64,000 bases of DNA from contig NZ_QOIM01000020.1 of the NCBI RefSeq assembly GCF_003323735.1, positions 121,026-185,025 of the forward strand, in the 5' to 3' direction. The notes below the pieces were generated by a model, which saw only the letters and a list, made by a program, of their open reading frames with translations, was not told the origin of the DNA and did not search any database. Numbering within the stretch: the first letter of the stretch is position 1; each line of letters opens with the position of its first letter. This document shows, piece by piece, positions 7,401 to 15,195 of the stretch. Made by a program: the position numbers and the translations under genes. The DNA comes from Streptomyces reniochalinae. GTDB taxonomy: Bacteria; Actinomycetota; Actinomycetes; Streptomycetales; Streptomycetaceae.

Positions 7401-9881
7401 GTGCCTCGATTCAGTGTGATCGTCCCCGTCCACCGGGTGCAGGCGTATCTGCACGAGTGCCTCGACTCCGTGCTCGGCCAGTGCTTCGGCGACTTCGAGC
7501 TGATCGCCGTCGACGACCACTCCCCCGACTCTTGCGGTGAGATCCTCGACGCCTACGGCGCCGCGGACCCGCGCGTGCGCGTCATCCATCTGGCGCAGAA
7601 CGCCGGCCTCGGCCCCGCGCGCAACAGCGGTACCGCACGGGCCCGCGGCGACTACGTGCTCTACCTCGACGGAGACGACACGATGGCGCCCGGCACGCTG
7701 CACGCCCTCGCCGAGCGGCTGTCGGCAACCGGCGACCCGGACGTTCTGGTGTTCGACCACGCCCCCGTGTACTGGGACGGCGAGCCGACCCGCGCCGCCC
7801 ACCCCGAACTGCTCTCCCCGCACGCGGGCCCCGCCGTCGGCAGCCTCGCGGACCGGCCCGAACTGCTGCGCCTCCCGGCGTTCGCCTGGAGCAAGACCTA
7901 CCGGCGGGACTTCCTCCACCGCGAACGGCTCACCTTCCCGCCCGGCACTTACGAGGACACCCCCTGGTCGTTCCACGCGCTGCTGACCGCCCGCACCCTC
8001 GCCACGCTCGACCGGGTGTGCGTGCACTACCGGCAGCGGCGCGGCGGCAGCATCCTGACGACCACGACCCGCCGGCACTTCGACGTCTTCGCGCAGTACG
8101 ACCGCCTCTTCGCCCTCTTCGAAGCCCGGCCCGAACTGGCGCGCTGGCGGCCCGCACTCCACCGGCGGATGACCGACCACTTCGCCGTCATCCACAGGAG
8201 CCCCGGCAGGCTGCCCCGCAGGGCCCGCGCGGACTTCGCGAAGCGGGCGCGAGAGTACTGCCGCAGGTACCGGCCCGCACCCGGGCACGACGAGGGCCGG
8301 CAGCCGCCGCGCGCACGGCTGCGCCGCCGGCTGGTACGCGCCGGCGCGCACCGCCTCCTGCGGCTGCTCTCCCTCGCCGACCTGGCCCGCCGCGCCGCAC
8401 CTGCCCTGCTCCGCCGGCTGCGCACGACGGCACGCAAGGCGCTCCTGCGCGCGTACTACGCCCTCCAGCGCCGCCGCCGGATCGAGGACGACCTCGCGGT
8501 CTTCTCCGCGTACTGGAACCGCGGCTACTCGTGCAACCCGGCGGCCATCGAGGCCAAGGCCCGCGAGTTGGTGCCCGGCATCCGCACGGCGTGGATATGC
8601 GGCCCCGAGTACGCGCACACGCTCCCGCCCGGTGTGCGGCGCCTGACGCCGGGCTCGGCCGCCTGCTGGAGCGCGCTGGCCCGCGCCCGCCACCTCGTCA
8701 GCAACGTCAACCTCCCGCACGCCTTCGTCAAACGAGACGGCCAGAGACTGCTCCAGACCCACCACGGCACCCCGCTCAAACACATGGGCCTCGACCTGAT
8801 GCCGTATCCGGCCGCCGCGGCCGGGATGGACTTCGGGCGGCTGCTGGCCCACACCGACCGCTGGGACTTCAGCCTGTCCGCCAACCCGCACTCCACCCGG
8901 GTGTGGGAGCGCGCCTACCCGTCGCCGTACACGACGCTGGAGTTCGGCTACCCGCGCAACGACCGCTTCCAGCGGGCGACCGCCGCCGAGGTGGCACGCC
9001 TGCGCGCCGACCTCGGTGTGCCGGAGGGCGCGACGGCCGTGCTGTACGCGCCCACGCACCGCGACTACCGGCGCGGGCGGCAACCGTGGCTGGACCTGGT
9101 GCGGCTGACGGCCGCGCTCGGCCCGTCCTTCGTGGTGCTGGCGCGCGCCCACTACTTCCACGCCGGGCAGCGGCTGCCGTGCGAACCGCCCGGCGGGCTG
9201 ATCGACGTGACCGGGCACCCGTCGGTCGAAGAGCTGTGCCTGGCCTCCGACGTGCTGGTCACCGACTACTCGTCCCTGATGTTCGACTACGCGGTGCTGG
9301 ACCGGCCCGTGGTCGTCCACGCCCCCGACTGGGAGAGCTACCGCGACGCACGCGGCACCTACTTCGACATCACGGCGCTGGCGCCGGGCCCCGTGGCGCG
9401 CGGCGACGACGAGCTGATCGGCCTGCTCGCCACCGGCGCCCACGCCACCGAGCACGCCCGGCGGCAACGCGCCGCCTTCCGGGCGCGCTTCTGCCCCTGG
9501 GACGACGGCCACGCCGCCGAACGCGTCGTCCGCCACGTCTTCCTGCGCGAGACCGGCCCGGGGCGACCCGGCGGTGCCGAGCCCTCCCGTGCCGCCACCG
9601 TGCCCGCGGCGCTCCCGCCCGTGGTGCCGCTCGCCGAGCGCCGACCCGCGCCCGCGGCCGGGCCCGTCACCGCGCCCGCGCCCGTCACCGCGCCCGGTGG
9701 TCCCCCTTCCGGCTCCCCCGTCCCCGGGGGCCCGCCCGGCTCTCCCGCACCCCTCGCAGAGAAGGACTGGTGGTCATGGTCCGCTTCAGCGTCGTCGTAC
9801 CCGTGTTCAAGGTCCAGGGATACCTGCGCGAGTGCCTCGACTCGGTGCTCGAACAGTCCTTCACCGACCTGGAGCTCATAG
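7401..9881 (+). CDS. Bifunctional GT2 glycosyltransferase / CDP-glycerol glycerophosphotransferase, copy 1
   Basis: 826-aa two-domain cytoplasmic or membrane-associated enzyme for wall teichoic-acid-type polymer synthesis. The N-terminal GT-A domain (about 1-330) begins RFSVIVPVHRVQAYLHECLD and has the metal-binding YLDGDD motif. A basic linker with YYALQRRRRIEDD leads into a TagB/TagF-type domain (about 370-720): HHGTPLKHMGLD (H454, H455), GYPRNDR, YAPTHRDYR and TDYSSLMFDYAV. GTG at 7401 is chosen because it starts exactly at the conserved domain and follows GGGGAA; a longer frame upstream has no homology. The C-terminus is a Pro/Ala-rich tail whose last 35 codons lie inside the next gene. 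The polymer unit (glycerol or another polyol phosphate) cannot be fixed from sequence. Confidence 0.87.
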   Translation: MPRFSVIVPVHRVQAYLHECLDSVLGQCFGDFELIAVDDHSPDSCGEILDAYGAADPRVRVIHLAQNAGLGPARNSGTARARGDYVLYLDGDDTMAPGTLHALAERLSATGDPDVLVFDHAPVYWDGEPTRAAHPELLSPHAGPAVGSLADRPELLRLPAFAWSKTYRRDFLHRERLTFPPGTYEDTPWSFHALLTARTLATLDRVCVHYRQRRGGSILTTTTRRHFDVFAQYDRLFALFEARPELARWRPALHRRMTDHFAVIHRSPGRLPRRARADFAKRAREYCRRYRPAPGHDEGRQPPRARLRRRLVRAGAHRLLRLLSLADLARRAAPALLRRLRTTARKALLRAYYALQRRRRIEDDLAVFSAYWNRGYSCNPAAIEAKARELVPGIRTAWICGPEYAHTLPPGVRRLTPGSAACWSALARARHLVSNVNLPHAFVKRDGQRLLQTHHGTPLKHMGLDLMPYPAAAAGMDFGRLLAHTDRWDFSLSANPHSTRVWERAYPSPYTTLEFGYPRNDRFQRATAAEVARLRADLGVPEGATAVLYAPTHRDYRRGRQPWLDLVRLTAALGPSFVVLARAHYFHAGQRLPCEPPGGLIDVTGHPSVEELCLASDVLVTDYSSLMFDYAVLDRPVVVHAPDWESYRDARGTYFDITALAPGPVARGDDELIGLLATGAHATEHARRQRAAFRARFCPWDDGHAAERVVRHVFLRETGPGRPGGAEPSRAATVPAALPPVVPLAERRPAPAAGPVTAPAPVTAPGGPPSGSPVPGGPPGSPAPLAEKDWWSWSASASSYPCSRSRDTCASASTRCSNSPSPTWSS

Positions 9882-12100
9882 CCGTCGACGACCGCTCACC
9901 CGACCACAGCGGCAGCATCCTCGACGAGTACGAGGCGCGCGACCCGCGCGTACGCGTGCTGCACCTGCGCGAGAACGTCGGCCTCGGACGGGCCCGCAAC
10001 GCCGGCGTCGCCCACGCCGAGGGCGAGTACCTGCTCTTCCTCGACAGCGACGACAGCTACCTGCCCGGCGCGCTGGAGGCCGTCGACGCGCAGCTGACCG
10101 CCTGCCGCGACCCCGACGTGCTGGTCTTCGACCACCAGCGCTCCTACTGGTGGGGCCGCAGGGAGCCCAGCTCCTTCGGCAGGCAGCTGGCCGCCACCGG
10201 CACCCAGACCTTCTCGGCGGCCGAGAACCCCGACCTGCTCACGCTCTTCCACGTCGCCTGGAACAAGGCATACCGCCGCGCGTTCTACGAAGAGGAAGGG
10301 CTCAGCTTCGCACCCGGACTGTACGAGGACGCGCCCGTCTCGAACGAGGCGATGGTGTGCGCCCGCACCATCGGCTGCCTGCCGCGCGTCTGCGTCGACT
10401 ACCGGCAGCGGCACCGCGGCGCCATCACCCGCTCCCCCGGCCGCCGGCACTTCGACATATTCCCCCAGTACGCCTCGATGTTCGCCTTCCTGGACCGCAG
10501 ACCCCACCTGGAGGCCCACCGGCGGCTGCTGTTCGAGCGGATGGTCTCTCACCTGGTGTTCTGCCTGCGCCGCGGGGAGCGCGTGCGGCCCGCCGACCGG
10601 CGCGCCTACTTCCGCCACGCGGCCCGGCACTACCGCACCCACCAGCCGCCCGGCTTCGCCCCGCCCCGCCGCGCCGCCCGCGACTTCTGGCTGCTCGCCC
10701 ACGACGCCTACCCCCTCTTCGCGGCCCGCGAGACCGTGCGCCGCGCCCGGGGCCGCACGTGGCGGGGCGCCCGCGCGGCCAGCCGGGGGCTCGCCAGGCG
10801 GTACCACCGCCTCTACTACGCCCTCCAGCGCAGGCTCCCCCTGGAGGACGACCTGGCCGTCTACGCCGCCTACTGGTACCGCGGCGCCGCCTGCAACCCG
10901 GCGGCCATCGAGGAGCGCGCGAGGCAGCTGGCCCCGCACCTGAGGAACGTGTGGATCGTCAAACCCGAGGCCGTCGCCACCCTGCCGCCGGCGGCCGACC
11001 ACGTCGTGCCGGGATCCCCGCGCTACTGGCGGACACTGGCGCGGGCGAAGTACTTCGTCAACAACGTCAACTTCCCCGACCACCTGGTCAAACGCCCTGG
11101 CCAGATCCACGTGATGACCCACCACGGGACCCCGCTCAAAACCATGGGCCTCGACCAGCAGCCCTACCCGGCCGCCGCCCAGATGAGCTTCCGCAAGCTG
11201 CTGAGCCGCGCCGACCGCTGGGACGTGAGCGTCACCTCCAACCCGCACTCGGCCGAGGTGTGGGACCGCGTCTACCCCTGCGCGCACGAGGACCTGCCCG
11301 CCGGCTACCCCCGCAACGACCGCTACGCCACCGCCACCGCCGAGGAGATCGCCGGTATCCGCGCCCGCCTCGGCATCCCGCGCGGCCGCATCGCCCTGCT
11401 GTACGCGCCCACCGCACGCGACTACCGCAAGGGCTTCGTGCCCCGCCTCGACCTGGAGCGGCTCAGCGCCGGGCTCGGCGAGGAGTACGTACTGCTCGTG
11501 CGGACCCACTACTACTACGGGCGGAACAGCGTGCTGCGCGAGCTGCACGCCCGCGGCCTGGTGCGGGACGTCTCCCGGCACCCCTCCACCGAGGACCTGT
11601 GCCTGGCGGCCGACGCGCTGATCACCGACTACTCGTCCCTGATGTTCGACTACGCCAACCTCGACCGCCCCCTCGTCGTCCACGCCCCCGACTGGGAGAG
11701 CTACCGCGACTCGCGCGGCGTCTACTTCGACCTGCTCTCCGGCCGCCCCGGCGAGACCCCCGGACCCGTCACCCGCACCGAGGAGGAGCTGACCGCCGTC
11801 TTCCGCAGCGGCACCTGGCGCGGCCCCGAGGCCCGCGCCCTGCGGGCCGCGTTCCGGGCGCGCTTCTGCCCGTGGGACGACGGCCGCGCCGCCGAACGCG
11901 TGGTCAGGTCGGTCCTGCTGGGCGAGGACACCGCCGCCCTCCCGACGGTCCTTCCGCTGTCGGAACGCCCCGTCGCCCCCAGCCCCGAAGAGGCCGAAGC
12001 CGCCGTCGCCCCCGATCCCGACCTGACGACCTGGGGCCTGGGCACCACCCTCTGGCCCGCCTCCGACGGCCTCGACCAGCCCCCGACACCGGCCCCCTGA
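9776..12100 (+). CDS. Bifunctional GT2 glycosyltransferase / CDP-glycerol glycerophosphotransferase, copy 2
   Basis: 774-aa paralogue of the gene before it with the same domain order. The GT2 domain begins VRFSVVVPVFKVQGYLREC, with FLDSDDSY as the metal-binding motif. The linker YYALQRRLPLEDD joins it to the glycerophosphotransferase domain: HHGTPLKTMGLD (H449, H450), GYPRNDR, YAPTARDYRKG and TDYSSLMFDYAN. The two proteins match closely along most of their length, so this is a tandem duplication that has since diverged. The start ATG at 9776 follows GAAGGACTGGTGGTC. Its first 106 bases overlap the 3' end of copy 1 in another frame. The two enzymes may add different linkages or act in priming and polymerisation; that is inference. 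Confidence 0.88.
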   Translation: MVRFSVVVPVFKVQGYLRECLDSVLEQSFTDLELIAVDDRSPDHSGSILDEYEARDPRVRVLHLRENVGLGRARNAGVAHAEGEYLLFLDSDDSYLPGALEAVDAQLTACRDPDVLVFDHQRSYWWGRREPSSFGRQLAATGTQTFSAAENPDLLTLFHVAWNKAYRRAFYEEEGLSFAPGLYEDAPVSNEAMVCARTIGCLPRVCVDYRQRHRGAITRSPGRRHFDIFPQYASMFAFLDRRPHLEAHRRLLFERMVSHLVFCLRRGERVRPADRRAYFRHAARHYRTHQPPGFAPPRRAARDFWLLAHDAYPLFAARETVRRARGRTWRGARAASRGLARRYHRLYYALQRRLPLEDDLAVYAAYWYRGAACNPAAIEERARQLAPHLRNVWIVKPEAVATLPPAADHVVPGSPRYWRTLARAKYFVNNVNFPDHLVKRPGQIHVMTHHGTPLKTMGLDQQPYPAAAQMSFRKLLSRADRWDVSVTSNPHSAEVWDRVYPCAHEDLPAGYPRNDRYATATAEEIAGIRARLGIPRGRIALLYAPTARDYRKGFVPRLDLERLSAGLGEEYVLLVRTHYYYGRNSVLRELHARGLVRDVSRHPSTEDLCLAADALITDYSSLMFDYANLDRPLVVHAPDWESYRDSRGVYFDLLSGRPGETPGPVTRTEEELTAVFRSGTWRGPEARALRAAFRARFCPWDDGRAAERVVRSVLLGEDTAALPTVLPLSERPVAPSPEEAEAAVAPDPDLTTWGLGTTLWPASDGLDQPPTPAP

Positions 12101-12157
12101 ACCGACCGGGGGCGCCCGCGCCGCCGGTCGGCTTGGCGGAGCGCACGTCCCCCGAAC

Positions 12158-12173
12158 GCATACAAAAGTATGC
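12158..12173. promoter_or_regulatory. Perfect inverted repeat in front of the toxin-antitoxin operon
   Basis: GCATAC-AAAA-GTATGC, two 6-bp arms and a 4-base spacer, 8 bases before the proposed antitoxin start. Ribbon-helix-helix antitoxins usually repress their own operon by binding such palindromes. The stretch is also the most AT-rich in the area, so it may overlap the -10 region. Confidence 0.55.
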
Positions 12174-12181
12174 TCAGCCGT

Positions 12182-12394
12182 ATGAGTACGCGTATGCGGA
12201 CCACGGTAAGCCTGCCAGCCGACCTGGTCGATCACGCCCGCACCGCCTCCGGCGGCAACCTGTCCGCCTATGTCGAGCAGGCGCTCAGGGCCCAGCAGCT
12301 ACGCGACGCGGCCCCCGCTGTGCGGGCCTGGCGCGAGCAGGCCCGGAACGACACCGAGGAGTTCACCGACCTCTTCGGCGAGGACGTCGCGTGA
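12182..12394 (+). CDS. Ribbon-helix-helix antitoxin (MazE/CopG-like)
   Basis: 70-aa protein whose N-terminus (MRTTVSLPADLVDHAR) is the beta-strand plus first helix of a ribbon-helix-helix DNA-binding fold. It is followed by NLSAYVEQALRAQQL and an acidic tail (EEFTDLFGEDVA) of the kind that wraps a toxin. Three in-frame ATGs are possible (12170, 12182, 12194). The first lies inside the inverted repeat and none has a clear ribosome binding site, so the start is uncertain. The stop overlaps the GTG of the toxin gene. It is expected to neutralise the toxin and autoregulate the pair. Confidence 0.75.
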   Translation: MSTRMRTTVSLPADLVDHARTASGGNLSAYVEQALRAQQLRDAAPAVRAWREQARNDTEEFTDLFGEDVA

Positions 12395-12711
12395 CGCCTC
12401 TCGCCCGCGGCCAGGTCTGGCGTGTCCAGTTGGCCACCAGGACCCGGGCGATGGTCGTCGTCGAGTCCGACGCCGCACTCGAGGCTCTGCCCGGCACAGC
12501 CGTGTGCATGATGATCGACGAGACCGAGGGCGCCCCCGACACGGTCGTCACCATCCCCATGACCCGACCAGTGCGCGGCGCCGCCGTCGCCGTCGGCCTC
12601 ACAGCGCTCACCGACGAGCGCCTGTCCAAGGGCGAGTTCCTGGGCAGTGTCGACACCGCGACCATGGACCGGATCTCGGCCGCCCTGCGCGTCACCCTGG
12701 ATCTCACCTAG
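12391..12711 (+). CDS. PemK/MazF-like toxin
   Basis: 106-aa protein with the SH3-like beta-barrel layout of MazF/PemK RNases. It starts with LARGQVWRVQL, then has AMVVVESDA, a PIT-like strand (VVTIPMTRPVR) and the closing SVDTATMDRISAALR found near the end of this family. Family members cut mRNA at short motifs. The GTGA overlap with the antitoxin gene and the order antitoxin-toxin fit a type II module. The usual KxRP motif after the first strands is weak here (TRTRAMVV), so activity is not certain. It converges on a minus-strand GT2 gene with only 26 bases between stops. Confidence 0.68.
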   Translation: MTPLARGQVWRVQLATRTRAMVVVESDAALEALPGTAVCMMIDETEGAPDTVVTIPMTRPVRGAAVAVGLTALTDERLSKGEFLGSVDTATMDRISAALRVTLDLT

Positions 12712-12737
12712 GTCCCGGCCCCGGCGCCCCCGGCTGC

Positions 12738-13853
12738 TCAGGGGCGGGTCACGGGAGGTTCCGTGCCCGGAGCTCGCAGCCACCGGCCCAGTGGCGTGCG
12801 GCCGAGCGCCGTGCGGCTCAGTGGGGAGAGGCGCACCACGGAGGCGGGCCCGGGATCCCGGGGCGCGATGTGGGCGCAGACGGCGTCGGTGTCGCCGCGC
12901 CACGCCAGCTCCAGGACGCGGCGGCGCCGGGCGTCGAGCCGCTCCACGACGCCGTCGCCGTAGGTGCCGATGAGCCGGGCGGCGCCGGTGCACACCGCTT
13001 CCCGTACGGCGGGCGGCAGCCCGGGGAAGTCGGGGCCGAACAGCTGGCAGACCTCGACGTGGAAGTGGCGTTTGTGGAAGGCGTCGCGCAGCGGTCCTGG
13101 ACCCAGGAAGCGGCAGGTCGCCTGGAAGAGGCGCTCGGCGCAGCGCAGGCGCGTCTCGGGCCCTGTGTGGTAGGTGATGTTGCCGGAGTCGGCGCGGCGC
13201 ACGGCGAAGTAGTGGGCCTGGTCGGCCAGTACCGAGATGCGGGCCGCGCGGACGCAGGTCTCCAGGACGAACGGCTGGTCGCTGAAGGCGGGCATCGTCT
13301 CGTCGTAGCGGATGCGGTGCTCCTCGATGAGGGCGCGCCGGAAGAGTTTGGTGTTGGACAGTGCCCAGGGCAGCCCGTCGCCGACCAGCCGGATGACGGG
13401 GGCCGTGCGGGTGAACACGCCGCTGGGGACCGTGCGTTCACCGATCGGCACCATCTTGCACAGCAGCACGTCGGAGCGGCAGTTGTCGGCCATGGTGACC
13501 ATGCGCTCCAGCGCCTCGGGCGCCAGGTGGTCGTCGGCGCCGAGGAAGAAGACGTAGCGCCCTGTGGCCAGCTCCAGGCCGCGGTTGCTGGGCGCGGCGG
13601 GGCCGCCGGAGTTGGGTTGCCGCACGGTGGTGAACAGCTGGGGGTGGAGGTCGGCGTAGCGCCAAAGCTCCTCGCTGCTGCCGTCGGTGGACCCGTCGTC
13701 GACGGCGACGACCTGCATCCGCCGCTGCCCGATCGACTGCCCGACGAGCGAGTCGAGGCAGCGGGTGAGGTAGGGCATCGTGTTGTAGACGGCGACGACG
13801 ACGCTGACGTCGGGCTGTGCGTCCGCGGCTGTCGCGCCCGGCCCGGTGCTCAC
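12738..13853 (-). CDS. GT2-family glycosyltransferase
   Basis: 371-aa GT-A fold enzyme. The nucleotide-sugar site is visible as VSVVVAVYNTMPYLTRCLDS, VVAVDDGSTDGS, NSGGPAAPSNRGLE and the metal-binding FFLGADDHL. Helical C-terminal sequence without membrane segments suggests a cytoplasmic enzyme acting on a lipid-linked acceptor. The GTG start at 13853 overlaps the stop of the nucleotide-sugar dehydrogenase (GTGA), making it the last gene of a right-to-left operon. Donor and acceptor are unknown. Neighbours suggest the diacetamido-uronate or another residue of the surface polymer. Confidence 0.87.
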   Translation of the reverse strand: MSTGPGATAADAQPDVSVVVAVYNTMPYLTRCLDSLVGQSIGQRRMQVVAVDDGSTDGSSEELWRYADLHPQLFTTVRQPNSGGPAAPSNRGLELATGRYVFFLGADDHLAPEALERMVTMADNCRSDVLLCKMVPIGERTVPSGVFTRTAPVIRLVGDGLPWALSNTKLFRRALIEEHRIRYDETMPAFSDQPFVLETCVRAARISVLADQAHYFAVRRADSGNITYHTGPETRLRCAERLFQATCRFLGPGPLRDAFHKRHFHVEVCQLFGPDFPGLPPAVREAVCTGAARLIGTYGDGVVERLDARRRRVLELAWRGDTDAVCAHIAPRDPGPASVVRLSPLSRTALGRTPLGRWLRAPGTEPPVTRP

Positions 13854-15184
13854 GCGCGCACCGCCGAGCGCCCCGGGGAGCGTCTGCCCCCGCGCCCCGC
13901 TCCGTCGCCGATCACCACGCGCCGCACCCCGGCCCACAGCGCGGGGTCGGTGACGCGCCGCCCGTCCACCAGGACGCGGACCGACGGGAGGTGGTCGGCG
14001 GACAGTGTGCGGTAGGCGGGGTGGTCGGCCTGGACGACGGCGGCGGTGACGGGCTGCCCGGTGTGCGGGCGCAGCCCCATGTCGGCCAGTTCGTGGGGCG
14101 CGAACATCGGGTCGGAGACGTAGGCGCGTGCCCCGCGTTCGCGCAGCGCGGCGACGGTGGGGAAGACGCCGGAGAACGCGGTCTCCTTCACCGCCCCGCG
14201 GTAGGCGGCTCCGAGGACCACGACCTCGGCCCCCTCCAGGTCGCCGTAGGCGTCGGCGAGCAGGTCGACGGCGTGGGCCGGCATGGCCTCGTTGGTCCGG
14301 CGGGCGGCGGCGACCACCTCGGCACCCGGATCGTTCCACAGGTACATGCGCGGGTAGACGGGGATGCAGTGGCCGCCGACGGCGATGCCGGGGTGGTGGA
14401 TGTGGCTGTAGGGCTGGGTGTTGCAGGCGTCGATGACGGCCTCGGCGTCGACACCGGCCCGGTCGGCGAACCTGGCGAACTGGTTGGCCAGCGCGATGTT
14501 GACGTCCCTGTAGGTGGTCTCGGCCAGCTTGGCCAGCTCGGCGGCCTCGGCGGAGCCCAGGTCCCACACCCCGTTGGGGCGGGCGAGATCGGTGCGCGGG
14601 TCGAAGTCGAGCACCGCCTCGTAGAAGCGCACGCCGTCCTTGGCGGAGGCGGGGCCGATGCCGCCGACCAGTTTGGGGTAGCGGCGCAGGTCGGCGAAGA
14701 CCCGCCCGGTGAGGACCCGCTCGGGCGAGAAGACGAGGGAGAAGTCCCGCTCGGGCAGCAGCCCTGAGCCCTCCCGCAACAGCGGCGCCCAGCGCTCGCG
14801 GGTGGTGCCGACCGGGAGGGTCGTCTCGTAGCTGACGAGGGCGCCGGGGCGCAGCCCGGCGGCGACGGCACGGGTGGCGGCGTCCATGGCACGGAAGTCG
14901 GGGGTGCCCCGGTCGTCGACGAACAGGGGGACGACCACGACGACGGCCTCCGCCTCGGCGACGGCCTCCGTGGTGTCCGTGGTGGCGCGCAGTGTGCCCG
15001 CGCCGACCGCCTCGGCCAGCCGCTCGGCCAGGCCCTCCTCGCCGGGGAAGGGCTCCAGGCCCTGGTTGACGTGCTCCACCACGCGCGCGTCGGTGTCCGC
15101 GCCGGTCACCCGGTGCCCCTTCGCCGCGAACTGCACGGCCAGGGGCAGCCCGATCTTCCCGAGCGCCACCACACAGATCCGCAT
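13850..15184 (-). CDS. Nucleotide-sugar 6-dehydrogenase (WbpA/UDP-ManNAcA dehydrogenase type)
   Basis: 444-aa NAD-dependent enzyme that oxidises C6 of a UDP-hexose or UDP-HexNAc to the uronic acid. The N-terminal Rossmann segment is MRICVVALGKIGLPLA. The catalytic region reads GIAVGGHCIPVYP with C273 as the thiohemiacetal cysteine. The C-terminal domain (VVVLGAAYRGAVKETAFS) is the UDPG_MGDP_dh_C fold. With the Gfo/Idh, DegT and acetyltransferase genes upstream it forms the same four-enzyme set as WbpA-B-E-D, so UDP-GlcNAc is the most likely substrate; this is an inference from context. ATG at 15184 with GAAGGAGACGGGA upstream. It lies 11 bases after the GT4 gene. Confidence 0.9.
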   Translation of the reverse strand: MRICVVALGKIGLPLAVQFAAKGHRVTGADTDARVVEHVNQGLEPFPGEEGLAERLAEAVGAGTLRATTDTTEAVAEAEAVVVVVPLFVDDRGTPDFRAMDAATRAVAAGLRPGALVSYETTLPVGTTRERWAPLLREGSGLLPERDFSLVFSPERVLTGRVFADLRRYPKLVGGIGPASAKDGVRFYEAVLDFDPRTDLARPNGVWDLGSAEAAELAKLAETTYRDVNIALANQFARFADRAGVDAEAVIDACNTQPYSHIHHPGIAVGGHCIPVYPRMYLWNDPGAEVVAAARRTNEAMPAHAVDLLADAYGDLEGAEVVVLGAAYRGAVKETAFSGVFPTVAALRERGARAYVSDPMFAPHELADMGLRPHTGQPVTAAVVQADHPAYRTLSADHLPSVRVLVDGRRVTDPALWAGVRRVVIGDGAGRGGRRSPGRSAVRA

Positions 15185-15195
15185 TCCCGTCTCCT

